From positions 1 through 48,578 of IMG/VR virus record IMGVR_UViG_3300049489_000027: a stretch of 48,578 nt of DNA. One strand, 5' to 3'. The stretch comes from a virus. A program made the translations under genes and the position numbers. The notes under the pieces are model-generated. The model did no database searches, had not been told where the DNA came from, and worked only from the letters and a program-made list of their open reading frames with translations. Shown here piece after piece: positions 1 through 6,842 of this stretch (position 1 is its first letter; the number at the start of each line of letters is the position of its first letter).

Positions 1-563
1 ACCTTTGTCAGATCGTACAACTCGTAGTCCTCTACGTTGATTCCAGAATCGCCCATGCTCGGAATAAGAGCATAAGAGGTGTTGCTCAACTGTGAGCCAG
101 TCCTCTTGATCTTGAAAGCGTTCTTGGTAATCGATCCGTACTCGTTGGACATTTCCAGAAGAGTCGGAGTAATTGACTTTCCACCAAGTCCCTGTGAAAG
201 AACCTGAACCTCAGTCTCGTCACCCTCGAAAACAAGAATGTTCGCGTAGAGACGGGTCTTCTGGTTCCAGCCGGTCTTGGGGAACTTCCTGTTCATTTCA
301 CATGCGAAGCACGCACCCTCATCTGCGGTGCATAGTGCCTTACGCCTGTAATCCTTGGGAGCAGAGTGCTCAACCGCTACGGTGACAGTCCCGTTCTTCG
401 CGCTGTAGTTCGGAGAATTCTCATCGAACTCTTGCAAGAACACAACCTTTTTCGACTGCCCATCTGTCAACTTAAACCACTTGGCCCGAGGGCCTTCCTC
501 ATACGACTCGTTGCTCTTGTCAACAGCCGCCTTAATTGCATCAATACCAGTTAGTAATCCCAT
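1..563 (-). CDS. Single-stranded DNA-binding-like protein (3' end cut by window edge)
   Basis: About 187 residues are visible before the reading frame runs off the left edge with no stop codon. The protein begins MGLLTGIDAI and carries a His66, Cys78, Cys85, Cys88 set (C-x6-C-x2-C after an upstream His). This is reminiscent of the zinc site in T4 gp32-like single-stranded DNA-binding proteins. It is the last gene of the replication set, downstream of helicase and primase, where coating of single-stranded DNA would fit. The ATG at 563 has an AAGGAG about 10 bases upstream, and a sigma70-like promoter lies at 613-641. The family call rests on the N-terminal pattern, the zinc ligands and the neighbourhood. 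The acidic C-terminal tail typical of such proteins cannot be checked. A generic zinc-binding phage protein is the alternative. Confidence 0.6.
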   Translation of the reverse strand, partial: MGLLTGIDAIKAAVDKSNESYEEGPRAKWFKLTDGQSKKVVFLQEFDENSPNYSAKNGTVTVAVEHSAPKDYRRKALCTADEGACFACEMNRKFPKTGWNQKTRLYANILVFEGDETEVQVLSQGLGGKSITPTLLEMSNEYGSITKNAFKIKRTGSQLSNTSYALIPSMGDSGINVEDYELYDLTK

Positions 564-610
564 TGTTTTATATCTCCTTATTTGTTGTTGGACCCTTTAG
601 TGGATCGTAT

Positions 611-1627
611 CTATTGTACCACGAACGAATTATACTCCCAAACAGGTATTGCGTCCATGATCATCGCCTTGATGTCATATTCTTCTCCACGTTCAAGAAT
701 CTCTGACGCATCCTTGCATCCGTAGATGTACCAATCGTCTCCAAGGGTGTTGTGTGCGTACATCACGTCCTTGGAATTTTGGAACCTGTTTGCTATTTTC
801 TGAGCCAACTTGTGCCCAGACTCGTCATCATCCAAGAATAGGACGATCTTGTCGAAGTACCTATTCAATAGGTACAACTTCTGCGGAGACATATGGCCTC
901 CTAGGTTGCCGACCGCATTTGGGTATCCGGCTTGATGTACCGCCATTGTGTCGAAAGAGGACTCGGTGACGATAACTGTTCCACCGACCCGCTTGGCCCG
1001 GTGAAGATTAAAGAATGTCTTAGAGGTGGGTAGGCCAACACTGTTCTTGAATATTTTTCCAGCAATCGACCTACCCACCACGCCTACCGGAATACCGTCA
1101 GGCGAGTGCATGGGGACGGCTACCATATCTTTCTTGGCCGAGTAACCGACCTTGAAATAATCTATAGTGTCATCCGAAAAGCCCCTCCCACGCAAGTATG
1201 CTCTCCCAGGATTGCCGGGCTCCTGCATACCATTCCAGAGATTGCCTAGTACCTCCGAAGAAAACTCTCGGAACTCCGGCTTCTCGTCCATTAGCACCTC
1301 TAGAGCCTGATCGAAAAGATCCTGGTCAGAGGGCTGCTTCTGCATGATGAATCTGGCCGCTTCAAAAGCATTTCTGCCAGTAGTCTTCATTACAATGTCT
1401 GTCAACGTACCGCTAGCCCCACAGTCTGCATTAAAACAGATATAACTGTTCTTGGTCTTTGATACGCTCAGGCTCGGTGTGTGCCTGTTGTTGTGGAACG
1501 GACAGAAGCATAGAAAATCATGGAACGTATCTGTCGAAATCTTTACGTCACAGGCCCCTAGGACTGCTTTGACGTGTGCTTCTGTGTAGGTCGCGGTATC
1601 AGTTTCCCGCTCTGCCAACCTTCCCAT
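611..1627 (-). CDS. DnaG-type DNA primase (CHC2 zinc finger and Toprim domain)
   Basis: A 338-residue primase that would make RNA primers at the phage replication fork. The N-terminal CHC2-type zinc finger is visible as CPFH (residues 42-45) followed by C64 and C69. A Toprim domain follows: a conserved Glu in VTESSFDTM near residue 220, and an acidic LFLDDDESG motif near residue 264, the expected metal-binding pair. It is shorter than bacterial DnaG, which agrees with compact phage primases lacking the C-terminal helicase-interaction domain. The ATG at 1627 has GGAAGG about 7 bases upstream. The gene overlaps the end of the preceding small gene by 70 bases. The DnaB-like helicase gene lies just upstream, so together they form the core of the priming machinery. 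Confidence 0.92.
   Translation of the reverse strand: MGRLAERETDTATYTEAHVKAVLGACDVKISTDTFHDFLCFCPFHNNRHTPSLSVSKTKNSYICFNADCGASGTLTDIVMKTTGRNAFEAARFIMQKQPSDQDLFDQALEVLMDEKPEFREFSSEVLGNLWNGMQEPGNPGRAYLRGRGFSDDTIDYFKVGYSAKKDMVAVPMHSPDGIPVGVVGRSIAGKIFKNSVGLPTSKTFFNLHRAKRVGGTVIVTESSFDTMAVHQAGYPNAVGNLGGHMSPQKLYLLNRYFDKIVLFLDDDESGHKLAQKIANRFQNSKDVMYAHNTLGDDWYIYGCKDASEILERGEEYDIKAMIMDAIPVWEYNSFVVQ
613..641 (-). promoter_or_regulatory. Sigma70-like promoter ahead of the ssDNA-binding-like gene
   Basis: On the minus strand a -35 TTGGGA (636-641) and a -10 TACAAT (613-618) are separated by exactly 17 bases. The -10 is preceded by TGG, an extended -10 feature. The element overlaps the last codons of the primase gene and would give a leader of about 45 bases before the ATG at 563. 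It belongs to a set of similarly spaced elements in this window. Confidence 0.5.
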
Positions 1628-1836
1628 TCCCTTGCCTTCCTTTTTCCAACATAGATACAGTATAGTACGGATGCGTACCTCCAGCCATCACTCTCTAGAT
1701 CATAAGAGGTAGACCACAAAGTGTCAAGGTCTAATACTGGAACGTAGCCCATTGCTCGGGCATCATCTTCCAAGAGCCTCTCTACCTTGGCTCTTAACTC
1801 TGGAATCTCTGCGTCGCTGCCGAAGATCCCACTCAT
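1558..1836 (-). CDS. Hypothetical protein between helicase and primase
   Basis: A 92-residue protein of unknown function, beginning MSGIFGSDAEI. It has an acidic helical first half (about residues 1-30) and a Trp/Tyr-rich, then basic, second half. I chose the ATG at 1836 rather than an in-frame TTG at 1950, because the promoter at 1892-1920 would start transcription near 1886, downstream of 1950. The upstream part of that longer frame would also overlap the end of the helicase gene. No strong ribosome-binding site is visible before 1836; an AAGAAA lies about 8 bases upstream. The 3' end overlaps the primase gene by 70 bases. Its position suggests a replication-linked role, but nothing in the sequence proves one. 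Confidence 0.6.
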   Translation of the reverse strand: MSGIFGSDAEIPELRAKVERLLEDDARAMGYVPVLDLDTLWSTSYDLESDGWRYASVLYCIYVGKRKAREWEGWQSGKLIPRPTQKHTSKQS

Positions 1837-1867
1837 CGCGTATTTCTTAATGCGTCTATGTTTCAAT

Positions 1868-1892
1868 TTGGAAGGTCTTTCAGTCCTTCCAA
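1868..1892 (-). other. Perfect stem-loop at the predicted transcript 5' end
   Basis: Eight-base perfect arms (TTGGAAGG and CCTTCCAA) flank a 9-base loop. The repeat starts at the last base of the -10 box and spans the predicted transcription start. On the minus strand it is followed by ATTGAAAC and not by a T-run, so it is a poor terminator. It could be a stabilising 5' hairpin of the mRNA or an operator covering the start site. Confidence 0.5.
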
Positions 1893-1920
1893 TTATATCA
1901 TTTTTATTACTAAATGTCGA
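1892..1920 (-). promoter_or_regulatory. Strong sigma70-like promoter for the primase/ssDNA-binding unit
   Basis: Minus-strand -35 TCGACA (1915-1920, 5/6 to consensus) and -10 TATAAT (1892-1897, 6/6) are separated by 17 bases. The -35 lies just before the helicase stop codon and the -10 in the short gap after it. The predicted start point is near 1886, inside the stem-loop at 1868-1892. Confidence 0.65.
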
Positions 1921-3130
1921 GGTCACCGTGATGTTCCTTGATAATACCAAGGTTCAGATCGGTCTCTAGGTACACCGCGAATTCTGGACCATGCCTGTTC
2001 TTGGCAGACACTACCTCGATGATATTTGTATTCGCGTGCTTGTGAACGGACATAGCCATGTCTGCGTCATACTCGATGGCCTTTGACCAGGCCACCTGAC
2101 TCAGACGAGGCGGGTCGTCCTGATTGTTATTGTCGTCCATCGTAACAGCACTAATGGCAACAAGCGGAATATTGTTATTCACGGCCAACAACTTCAATTC
2201 CCTAGAAAGGTTCATCATCCTGGGGGTCAGAACCTCAGACTTTCGGTTATCTGTCATCAACTGCATGTAGTCACAAATTACGATATCGGGCTGGTGCTGG
2301 TCGATCTTCGCCTGAATTGTGCTCGGACTTACGTCTCCCTCGGAAGACACAACAATAAAGTCATTCTTTCCGGCCAGAGATTTCTTACCCCATGAGCGGA
2401 AGTTGTCAATGTCGATTGTGCCCTGCTGGAAATCAGATACCTTGAAGAGTCCTGACGCCATAAGTCCATAGATACGGTTACGCATATCCTCCGGGCTCAT
2501 TTCCAGAGACACAACCATTGGGCGGAACCCCTGCTCCCAGGCCTTGACCGCTAGGTAGGCTGTGAACCACGTCTTACCCCTAGATGGATACCCGATGGTC
2601 ACTACATAGTGCCCACCAGCGAGTCCTGTAGGGTAGGATAAATCAATGGACGCGAAGCCAGTCTTGATGCCAGGAGAGCCTCCCATTTTTTCTGAGCGCT
2701 CTCTAACAGCCTCCAGATGCTTCTCGGCATCCTTATAATCCGTCAGGTTCACGTCACGAATAACATGCGACAACTTTGCCAGGTCAGTGATCTCTCCGTG
2801 GAGAGCCTCGATAACCTTCTGAGGAGGCTGGTCCTTGATCATCGCCCCAGCCTTTAGCAACATACTCCTGATTCGAGCAGTCTGATAATCGGCCCGCAAC
2901 TGATCTACATAATACTTTGTAGGCGCATCTGTCGGAACCGGATCGAAGTCGCGGAAGGTGGTCTCAAGAATATCCTCCGAGGGCATCGTCTGATATTGTG
3001 CATAGTAGTCCTTGATGCCCTCCCAAATGTCCTTGTGCGTGGTGAACAACTCATCCACGTCATCCATCAACAGCGTAGAAATGTCTCCATTCTTACATAC
3101 TGCTGAAATGACCGCTGCTTCTCTGTTAAT
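1910..3130 (-). CDS. DnaB-like replicative DNA helicase, probable ATT start
   Basis: A RecA-fold hexameric replicative helicase. Counting from the proposed start, Walker A is GYPSRGKT near residue 180, followed by VVSLEMSPEDM. Walker B is VICDYMQLM near residue 287. The C-terminal part (VAISAVTM ... SAKNRHG) matches DnaB motifs. The N-terminal half is the smaller DnaB-like helical domain. The nearest standard in-frame start upstream (TTG, 3250) would overlap the previous gene by 125 bases and adds a segment with no family resemblance. An AAGGAG lies exactly 7 bases before an ATT codon at 3130-3128, and that ATT overlaps the upstream stop as ATTAA. From there the protein is 406 residues and begins at the helix expected for the family. 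A downstream ATG at 3067 has no well-placed ribosome-binding site. Confidence 0.9.
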   Translation of the reverse strand: MNREAAVISAVCKNGDISTLLMDDVDELFTTHKDIWEGIKDYYAQYQTMPSEDILETTFRDFDPVPTDAPTKYYVDQLRADYQTARIRSMLLKAGAMIKDQPPQKVIEALHGEITDLAKLSHVIRDVNLTDYKDAEKHLEAVRERSEKMGGSPGIKTGFASIDLSYPTGLAGGHYVVTIGYPSRGKTWFTAYLAVKAWEQGFRPMVVSLEMSPEDMRNRIYGLMASGLFKVSDFQQGTIDIDNFRSWGKKSLAGKNDFIVVSSEGDVSPSTIQAKIDQHQPDIVICDYMQLMTDNRKSEVLTPRMMNLSRELKLLAVNNNIPLVAISAVTMDDNNNQDDPPRLSQVAWSKAIEYDADMAMSVHKHANTNIIEVVSAKNRHGPEFAVYLETDLNLGIIKEHHGDLDI

Positions 3131-3473
3131 TTCCGCTCTCCTTAATTCTCTGTTCCGTCTGTCGTCTAAGTTCTGCTCGACGCTCACGATCAGCGCGTTG
3201 CAGGCGCTCGTTGGTATCCATCTTGTCAAAGTTGCGATAGAAGTATTCAATAGACTTGTCCTCGCCCTTTGTGGTGAAGAAATAGTCTAGCAACTCTGCC
3301 GCTCGCTCGACACCAACACTGTCGATGACATCCATCATACCCCACTTGGCGGCATACCTGTTAAAAGTTATTCTGCGAGTCTGATTCTCTCGATACAGGC
3401 GCTCGTATCTGCTCAGTAGAGCGTGGGCCTGCTTCGCCTTCTGGCGATCACTTTCTTTTTGCGGGCTTGACAT
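3126..3473 (-). CDS. Hypothetical protein upstream of the helicase, possible helicase loader
   Basis: A 115-residue, highly charged helical protein. The core (about residues 38-85) contains AAKWGMMDVIDSVG, ELLDYFFTT and IEYFYRNFDKMD. This layout resembles the C-terminal YFF...FL.NFD region of phage replication organiser or loader proteins. The tail (about 88-115) is an Arg/Glu-rich helix. It lies directly before the helicase gene, sharing the ATTAA junction, where helicase loaders often sit. The ATG at 3473 has GGAG 7 bases upstream and overlaps the previous gene by 26 bases. The loader role is an inference from context and weak pattern resemblance. Confidence 0.65.
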   Translation of the reverse strand: MSSPQKESDRQKAKQAHALLSRYERLYRENQTRRITFNRYAAKWGMMDVIDSVGVERAAELLDYFFTTKGEDKSIEYFYRNFDKMDTNERLQRADRERRAELRRQTEQRIKESGN

Positions 3474-3705
3474 AGACCTTCTCCAACTCCGCCTTAGTGC
3501 TGACTGTCTTTTCTACGACATTCTTTTCGACCCATCCGTAGATGCGGTCGAGCGCCTGGTTCACGTCCTCTTCCTCACGAACCTCGTCCGTCAAGCCGAT
3601 GTTGACATTAATCGACTGGAAGTTCCAGGTGCTCTTAAAACCCAACACCACCTCGATCTTCGGTGGGCTCGTCGGAGGGCTCAGCCTCTTTTTCTCCGTC
3701 AACAC
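3448..3705 (-). CDS. Hypothetical small protein of the replication module
   Basis: An 85-residue protein of unknown function with a beta-rich middle (about 18-40, including FKSTWNFQSINVNIGL) and a helical, charged C-terminus ending PAKRK. An AGGAGG lies 2 bases before a GTG (3705) and 5 bases before a TTG (3702). The TTG has the better spacing, so the true start may be one codon later. The gene overlaps the preceding one by 71 bases, but the strong ribosome-binding site inside that gene supports this start. The pattern resembles small proteins that accompany phage recombination or single-strand-binding genes, but I do not recognise the family. Confidence 0.65.
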   Translation of the reverse strand: MLTEKKRLSPPTSPPKIEVVLGFKSTWNFQSINVNIGLTDEVREEEDVNQALDRIYGWVEKNVVEKTVSTKAELEKVYVKPAKRK

Positions 3706-3961
3706 TTCCTCCTGTAAATCCTATAGTTAGTTGTTCTTGCTCTTCCACAAACGACTCTGACTCATCATACACTAGTTCGACGCCAGCCACAAGTAGTTGT
3801 GTTCCCATTTCGATATAGGAGTTTGCTACGTCAATAAGAGCCATATGATCTTTGCGCTCCAGCGCAATCTTATTTGCCACATACAATGCGTTCATTGCTG
3901 ACACAAAAGAGTATGGAGCACTAACAGGAATAGGCTCTTGTTCTTTCTTCTTTTTTCCCAT
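3635..3961 (-). CDS. Hypothetical acidic protein
   Basis: A 108-residue protein: a Lys-rich start (MGKKKKEQ), a helical middle (about 18-65), and a very acidic Pro/Glu/Gly-rich tail (about 68-108) that looks disordered. No catalytic motif is visible. The ATG at 3961 overlaps the stop of the upstream helix-turn-helix gene as TAATG, with GGAGG about 7 bases before it, so translation is probably coupled. It lies in the lead-in to the replication genes. Function unknown. Confidence 0.65.
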   Translation of the reverse strand: MGKKKKEQEPIPVSAPYSFVSAMNALYVANKIALERKDHMALIDVANSYIEMGTQLLVAGVELVYDESESFVEEQEQLTIGFTGGSVDGEKEAEPSDEPTEDRGGVGF

Positions 3962-4476
3962 TACCAGTCCTCCGCCTCGTAAAGCGGAACGAACCTCCCA
4001 TCCTCAGTCTTGATATAAAGTTGCGCGTTATACTTCATCTTGGCATAAACCTCTTCACGACTAGGAACATTCAGCGGCACAATCAACCCGTCATTGCGGG
4101 GACGCCCTCGTGACTGACTAGCAACCACGTCTCTGATCTTAAAAACCTCTTCCTCGGTGAAGATTCTAATACTGAAATTGCTACCTGGGCCAACAGCCAT
4201 TGCTGGCTTCTCTATCTGGCCTGACCAAATGTACCTGTTTATCTGTTGCGGATTTCTATTCATCATATTCGCAACCTGTCTAACTGTGAATCCTCGGGAG
4301 GCACGCCGCCTGATGTCAGACCATTGATAGAGTTTCCTCTTATTCTCTGGATAACACCAGGCAACGCACTCATCCCTGGCATAACTCACGCTCAGAAGTT
4401 TGTGAAGTTGTCCGTTCAAGAAGAACCAGCGCCATGCGCGCTTCTGCTCTGTACGATTCTTTTTACTTCGTTTCAT
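3961..4476 (-). CDS. Helix-turn-helix DNA-binding protein (MerR/excisionase-like)
   Basis: A 171-residue basic protein. A winged helix-turn-helix of MerR/excisionase type is visible in GFTVRQVANMMNRNPQQINR, followed by YIWSGQIEKPA and an RIFTEEEVFKIRD wing/helix, roughly residues 62-115. It probably binds DNA as a regulator or replication accessory factor; its target is not evident. I prefer the ATG at 4476, because it overlaps the stop of the upstream zinc-ribbon gene as ATGA. An alternative in-frame ATG at 4521 would add 15 residues but has GGAG only 1 base away. It is coupled by TAATG to the next gene. It may regulate the replication module, which is an inference from position only. Confidence 0.72.
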   Translation of the reverse strand: MKRSKKNRTEQKRAWRWFFLNGQLHKLLSVSYARDECVAWCYPENKRKLYQWSDIRRRASRGFTVRQVANMMNRNPQQINRYIWSGQIEKPAMAVGPGSNFSIRIFTEEEVFKIRDVVASQSRGRPRNDGLIVPLNVPSREEVYAKMKYNAQLYIKTEDGRFVPLYEAEDW

Positions 4477-4652
4477 GTTGCTGTTGAATTCGCCAATGCT
4501 CTCTCTTTGCGGTCTAGCCATGCTCCGAACGCATTATCGAAGCGGCTGACGAATGCGCGCTTTCCACACAGAAGGCAATAAACGTCGAAACGCTTATTGT
4601 CTGAGTATGTACGGTCCACGCACATTCGCCCACCACACCTCTTACAGTGCAT
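4473..4652 (-). CDS. Small zinc-ribbon protein
   Basis: A 59-residue protein starting MHCKRCGGRM, with two CxxC pairs: CKRC at residues 3-6 and CLLC at residues 26-29. This is the typical four-cysteine zinc ribbon. Its stop overlaps the next start as ATGA, and its ATG lies two bases after the holin stop codon. Only a weak AGAG precedes it, so translation may depend on re-initiation from the holin gene. Such proteins often bind nucleic acid or act as transcription adaptors; which applies here is unknown. Confidence 0.7.
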   Translation of the reverse strand: MHCKRCGGRMCVDRTYSDNKRFDVYCLLCGKRAFVSRFDNAFGAWLDRKERALANSTAT

Positions 4653-4654
4653 TA

Positions 4655-4882
4655 TTACTCTGACTTTACCAGAGATGCTGTGCCCTTGGTTCCGACCGGT
4701 GCCGAAACTAGCGATGTAAGAACAGACAGAATGAATCCGCCTAGGAAGAAACTTCCGGCGCTACCCCAATCTGCACTAACCGCATCGAACAACTGGTCTG
4801 CACCCAAGAACAGAAGAACTGCCTGGACGCCAGTCTTGACTGCACGCTCAAAAGCGTCCTTCCAAAATGTTGCCGTATACAA
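4655..4882 (-). CDS. Holin (r1t-like)
   Basis: A 75-residue small membrane protein. It has an N-terminal amphipathic FWKDAFERAVKTGVQAVLLF segment, then a short loop (about 30-40) and a second hydrophobic segment (SFFLGGFILSVLTSLVSAP, about 44-62) with a charged end. Length and layout match r1t-family phage holins, which open the cell membrane at the end of infection. The start is TTG (4882) with GGAGGAGG about 8 bases upstream. A weak start codon could limit synthesis of a toxic protein. No endolysin gene adjoins it in this window. Confidence 0.82.
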   Translation of the reverse strand: MYTATFWKDAFERAVKTGVQAVLLFLGADQLFDAVSADWGSAGSFFLGGFILSVLTSLVSAPVGTKGTASLVKSE

Positions 4883-4909
4883 TATATTAACCTCCTCCGC
4901 AAAATGTCG

Positions 4910-5656
4910 TCAGGCGGAATATTTCTTTCCGGCCACATAGCAAGTATAGTCCTTGATAGGTACTAATTCAAGGAAGTGCTGGCCTTCGGAAATAAACCCA
5001 TAAAGAAAGCCTTGCTGCCAGTTTCTTTGATTACTGTAGTCAGCCTTCTCTACCTTCATAAGATGACCAATTTCATACCCTTCTAGAGTCTGACCGGTCA
5101 ACTCGTATGTCTTAAAGTAGTCCCCGAGCCTGTGGGAGTGTCCACGAATGATGGACACCCCCCAGGAGTCTATATCTGCCTTCACGGATTCGCCGGAGTG
5201 CTTGGACACCGCTACTCCGTGGTGGACATACATATCGTTAAATCGATTAAACGGCAGATCGCTGTAGTAGTGAAAATCCACGCCTACATCTTCATGGCCG
5301 TACAGGTCATTTGGTGTGATCTTGTCTAGAAACTGTGGAGCATTCTTCATAAGATACTGCTGGTGGCGAGTCCATCCGTGGTTCCCGTCGAACAGGTGCA
5401 TATCGGCCTTAGGAACGATGTTCCTGGCCTCCTGTAAAAACTCACGAGTAGCCTTGGCACCTGCCTCATCCACGCTTACCTGCGTCTCAGGGCCAATAGC
5501 CCAGCGCGAGGTGCTGTCAGAATCGTCCAAGTCACCAACAAAATCCACAAGATGCGGCTTAAACCCTCTCAATACCTTAAGCCACAACTCTACTGCTCTC
5601 GGGTCATGCAGCGGAAACTGTATATCGCTACATGCGAGATATCTTTGATCTGTCAT
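4910..5656 (-). CDS. Calcineurin-like metallophosphoesterase
   Basis: A 248-residue protein with the metallophosphoesterase metal-binding motifs in order: SDIQFPLHD (Asp11), GDLDD (Asp42), GNHG (Asn92, His93), VHHG (about 144-147) and GHSHR (172-176). The first motif has Gln where many family members have His (DxQ rather than DxH), a variant I recall from phage members. The substrate could be nucleic acid or a phosphorylated small molecule and cannot be told from the sequence. The ATG at 5656 has AAAGG about 8 bases upstream. It lies between an HNH nuclease gene and the holin gene. Confidence 0.85.
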   Translation of the reverse strand: MTDQRYLACSDIQFPLHDPRAVELWLKVLRGFKPHLVDFVGDLDDSDSTSRWAIGPETQVSVDEAGAKATREFLQEARNIVPKADMHLFDGNHGWTRHQQYLMKNAPQFLDKITPNDLYGHEDVGVDFHYYSDLPFNRFNDMYVHHGVAVSKHSGESVKADIDSWGVSIIRGHSHRLGDYFKTYELTGQTLEGYEIGHLMKVEKADYSNQRNWQQGFLYGFISEGQHFLELVPIKDYTCYVAGKKYSA

Positions 5657-5686
5657 TCAATACCTTTCGTGTATGCCTAGTCTACA

Positions 5687-5965
5687 CTAGAACGAAAATT
5701 CTGTCCAATCGGAATCGCAGCCCTTGGTAAAGTTGCAAAGGGCGTGAGCGGCCTGAACATTATCTTTTGTGTGCCGACCTCCGATGGCCAGCGGTACCAC
5801 ATGATCTAGTGTAGCAGCCATCAGGTTCGGAAGTCTAATCGTTTTGTCTATGGCCCCGTCACAGATTCCACACACCCAGCCGTCGCGCTCGAAGATTTCT
5901 AGTCTGTTAATTCGTTCGCCGGTCTTGTATACCCGGCGGCGGCGCGGCGAGTATTTAGGTGCCAT
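5687..5965 (-). CDS. HNH endonuclease (short form)
   Basis: A 92-residue HNH nuclease. Cys32 and Cys35 (CGIC) precede the catalytic LDHVVPLAIGG motif (Asp54, His55). Asn69 follows in KDNVQ, then His74 and a second half site, CNFTKG. The N-terminus is Arg/Lys-rich. The ATG at 5965 overlaps the upstream stop as TAATG, which argues for a resident gene in the operon rather than a recent insertion. Small HNH proteins may assist genome packaging when next to a terminase gene, but no terminase is near here. The role is therefore open: host DNA cleavage, processing or homing. Confidence 0.82.
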   Translation of the reverse strand: MAPKYSPRRRRVYKTGERINRLEIFERDGWVCGICDGAIDKTIRLPNLMAATLDHVVPLAIGGRHTKDNVQAAHALCNFTKGCDSDWTEFSF

Positions 5966-6408
5966 TAATTAGATCTGTTCCGAACTCCAATCGCAATATA
6001 GTTAATTGCATTAACCTGGAACTTTCCGTCCAGAGCCCCAACGCTTCTCATGTTTGCTACAAAACTCTTGTTCGATATGTTTGACACGGAAACCATGACC
6101 GGCTTTCCAGCCTGAGCCTGTGCCACCACTACCGGCGGGCGGGAGAAGTCGAAGGGAAAGTCTATTGTTCTCTGCAAATCCTCGGTGCTGGAAGTAATCT
6201 CTACGTTTCCAAGTCCCTTCATAACAGACACAACGACAACATTGTCTCCGTCTGCGGTATCTTTTCGAGTAGAGCCCTCTCCCTCTGGGTTTCTGATCCA
6301 GATAATCCTAGCCGCTTTTTCGGTAAGAGTGTCAATGGCCTCAACAATAGCCTGTAGAGGGTTGTCGTATAACGGCATCCCCTCAAAGAAATCACTAAGT
6401 CTTGCCAC
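5965..6408 (-). CDS. Tail-tip protein with H-type-lectin-like domain
   Basis: A 147-residue protein. The N-terminal helix (about 1-40) looks like a trimerisation or attachment segment. Residues about 70-143 match the H-type lectin pattern: a F.F..PP motif (DFPFDFSRPPVV), then VSVSNISNKSF, then NYIAIGVR at the end. Such domains bind sugars as trimers, so host-surface recognition at the tail tip is likely. The start is GTG at 6408, overlapping the upstream stop as TAGTG. It lies downstream of the giant fibre gene, as small receptor-binding proteins often do. The lectin assignment is by recognised pattern. Confidence 0.6.
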   Translation of the reverse strand: MARLSDFFEGMPLYDNPLQAIVEAIDTLTEKAARIIWIRNPEGEGSTRKDTADGDNVVVVSVMKGLGNVEITSSTEDLQRTIDFPFDFSRPPVVVAQAQAGKPVMVSVSNISNKSFVANMRSVGALDGKFQVNAINYIAIGVRNRSN

Positions 6409-6803
6409 TAAATATCTTCACCTTCCGCGTGGAACTGTATTTCAGCATCAGAGACCTCGACCACTTGCGAGTAATCAAACCCGTAATCGCCCAGGGGGGC
6501 GGTGAGACAACGCCTCTTAGCATTGCTGATTATGTATATTTTACCATCTTTGGCGTTCTGGATCAAAGAGCCGTCTCGAAATCCGAGTGTTCCAACGATC
6601 TTCCTTGGGAAAGAATCGACCTGGTGATTCAAATAGTTCACCGGAAGCCCCCAAGATTCTCTAGCCCTTTCGCTATAGAATTTATACCCATTACCATTCT
6701 TAGCCAAGAATACTATAGAATCCCAAGAATACACTAATCCATCAATTACTTTATCTATAGGATAGTAAGAAATTTCCTCTACCCTTTGATTCTTAAAGAA
6801 CAT
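6408..6803 (-). CDS. Hypothetical tail-associated protein with a small repeat domain
   Basis: A 131-residue protein. It has two halves that each contain a DG...Y.....G...Y-type beta pattern. The second half reads GSLIQNAKDGKIYIISNAKR, then GFDYSQVVEVSDAEI. This resembles a short domain found in tail proteins and secreted actinobacterial proteins that form beta-propeller-like or surface-binding units. The ATG at 6803 has only a distant AGAGG. It sits between the giant fibre gene and the lectin-like gene, so a role in the tail tip is likely but not shown. Confidence 0.55.
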   Translation of the reverse strand: MFFKNQRVEEISYYPIDKVIDGLVYSWDSIVFLAKNGNGYKFYSERARESWGLPVNYLNHQVDSFPRKIVGTLGFRDGSLIQNAKDGKIYIISNAKRRCLTAPLGDYGFDYSQVVEVSDAEIQFHAEGEDI

Positions 6804-6842
6804 ATCTATATGGTAGCCTCTCTGATTTGGGTTGTCAAGTCG

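Noticed and set aside
1837-1950. Longer start (TTG 1950) of the small gene before the primase
   Set aside because: It lies upstream of the predicted transcription start and overlaps the helicase 3' end.
3131-3250. N-terminal extension of the helicase from TTG 3250 or GTG 3187
   Set aside because: Neither has a ribosome-binding site, the 3250 start overlaps the previous gene by 125 bases, and the extra residues do not resemble the family.
4477-4521. Start of the helix-turn-helix gene at ATG 4521
   Set aside because: The GGAG is only one base from this ATG, and the ATGA overlap at 4476 is a better coupled start; the longer form is not excluded.
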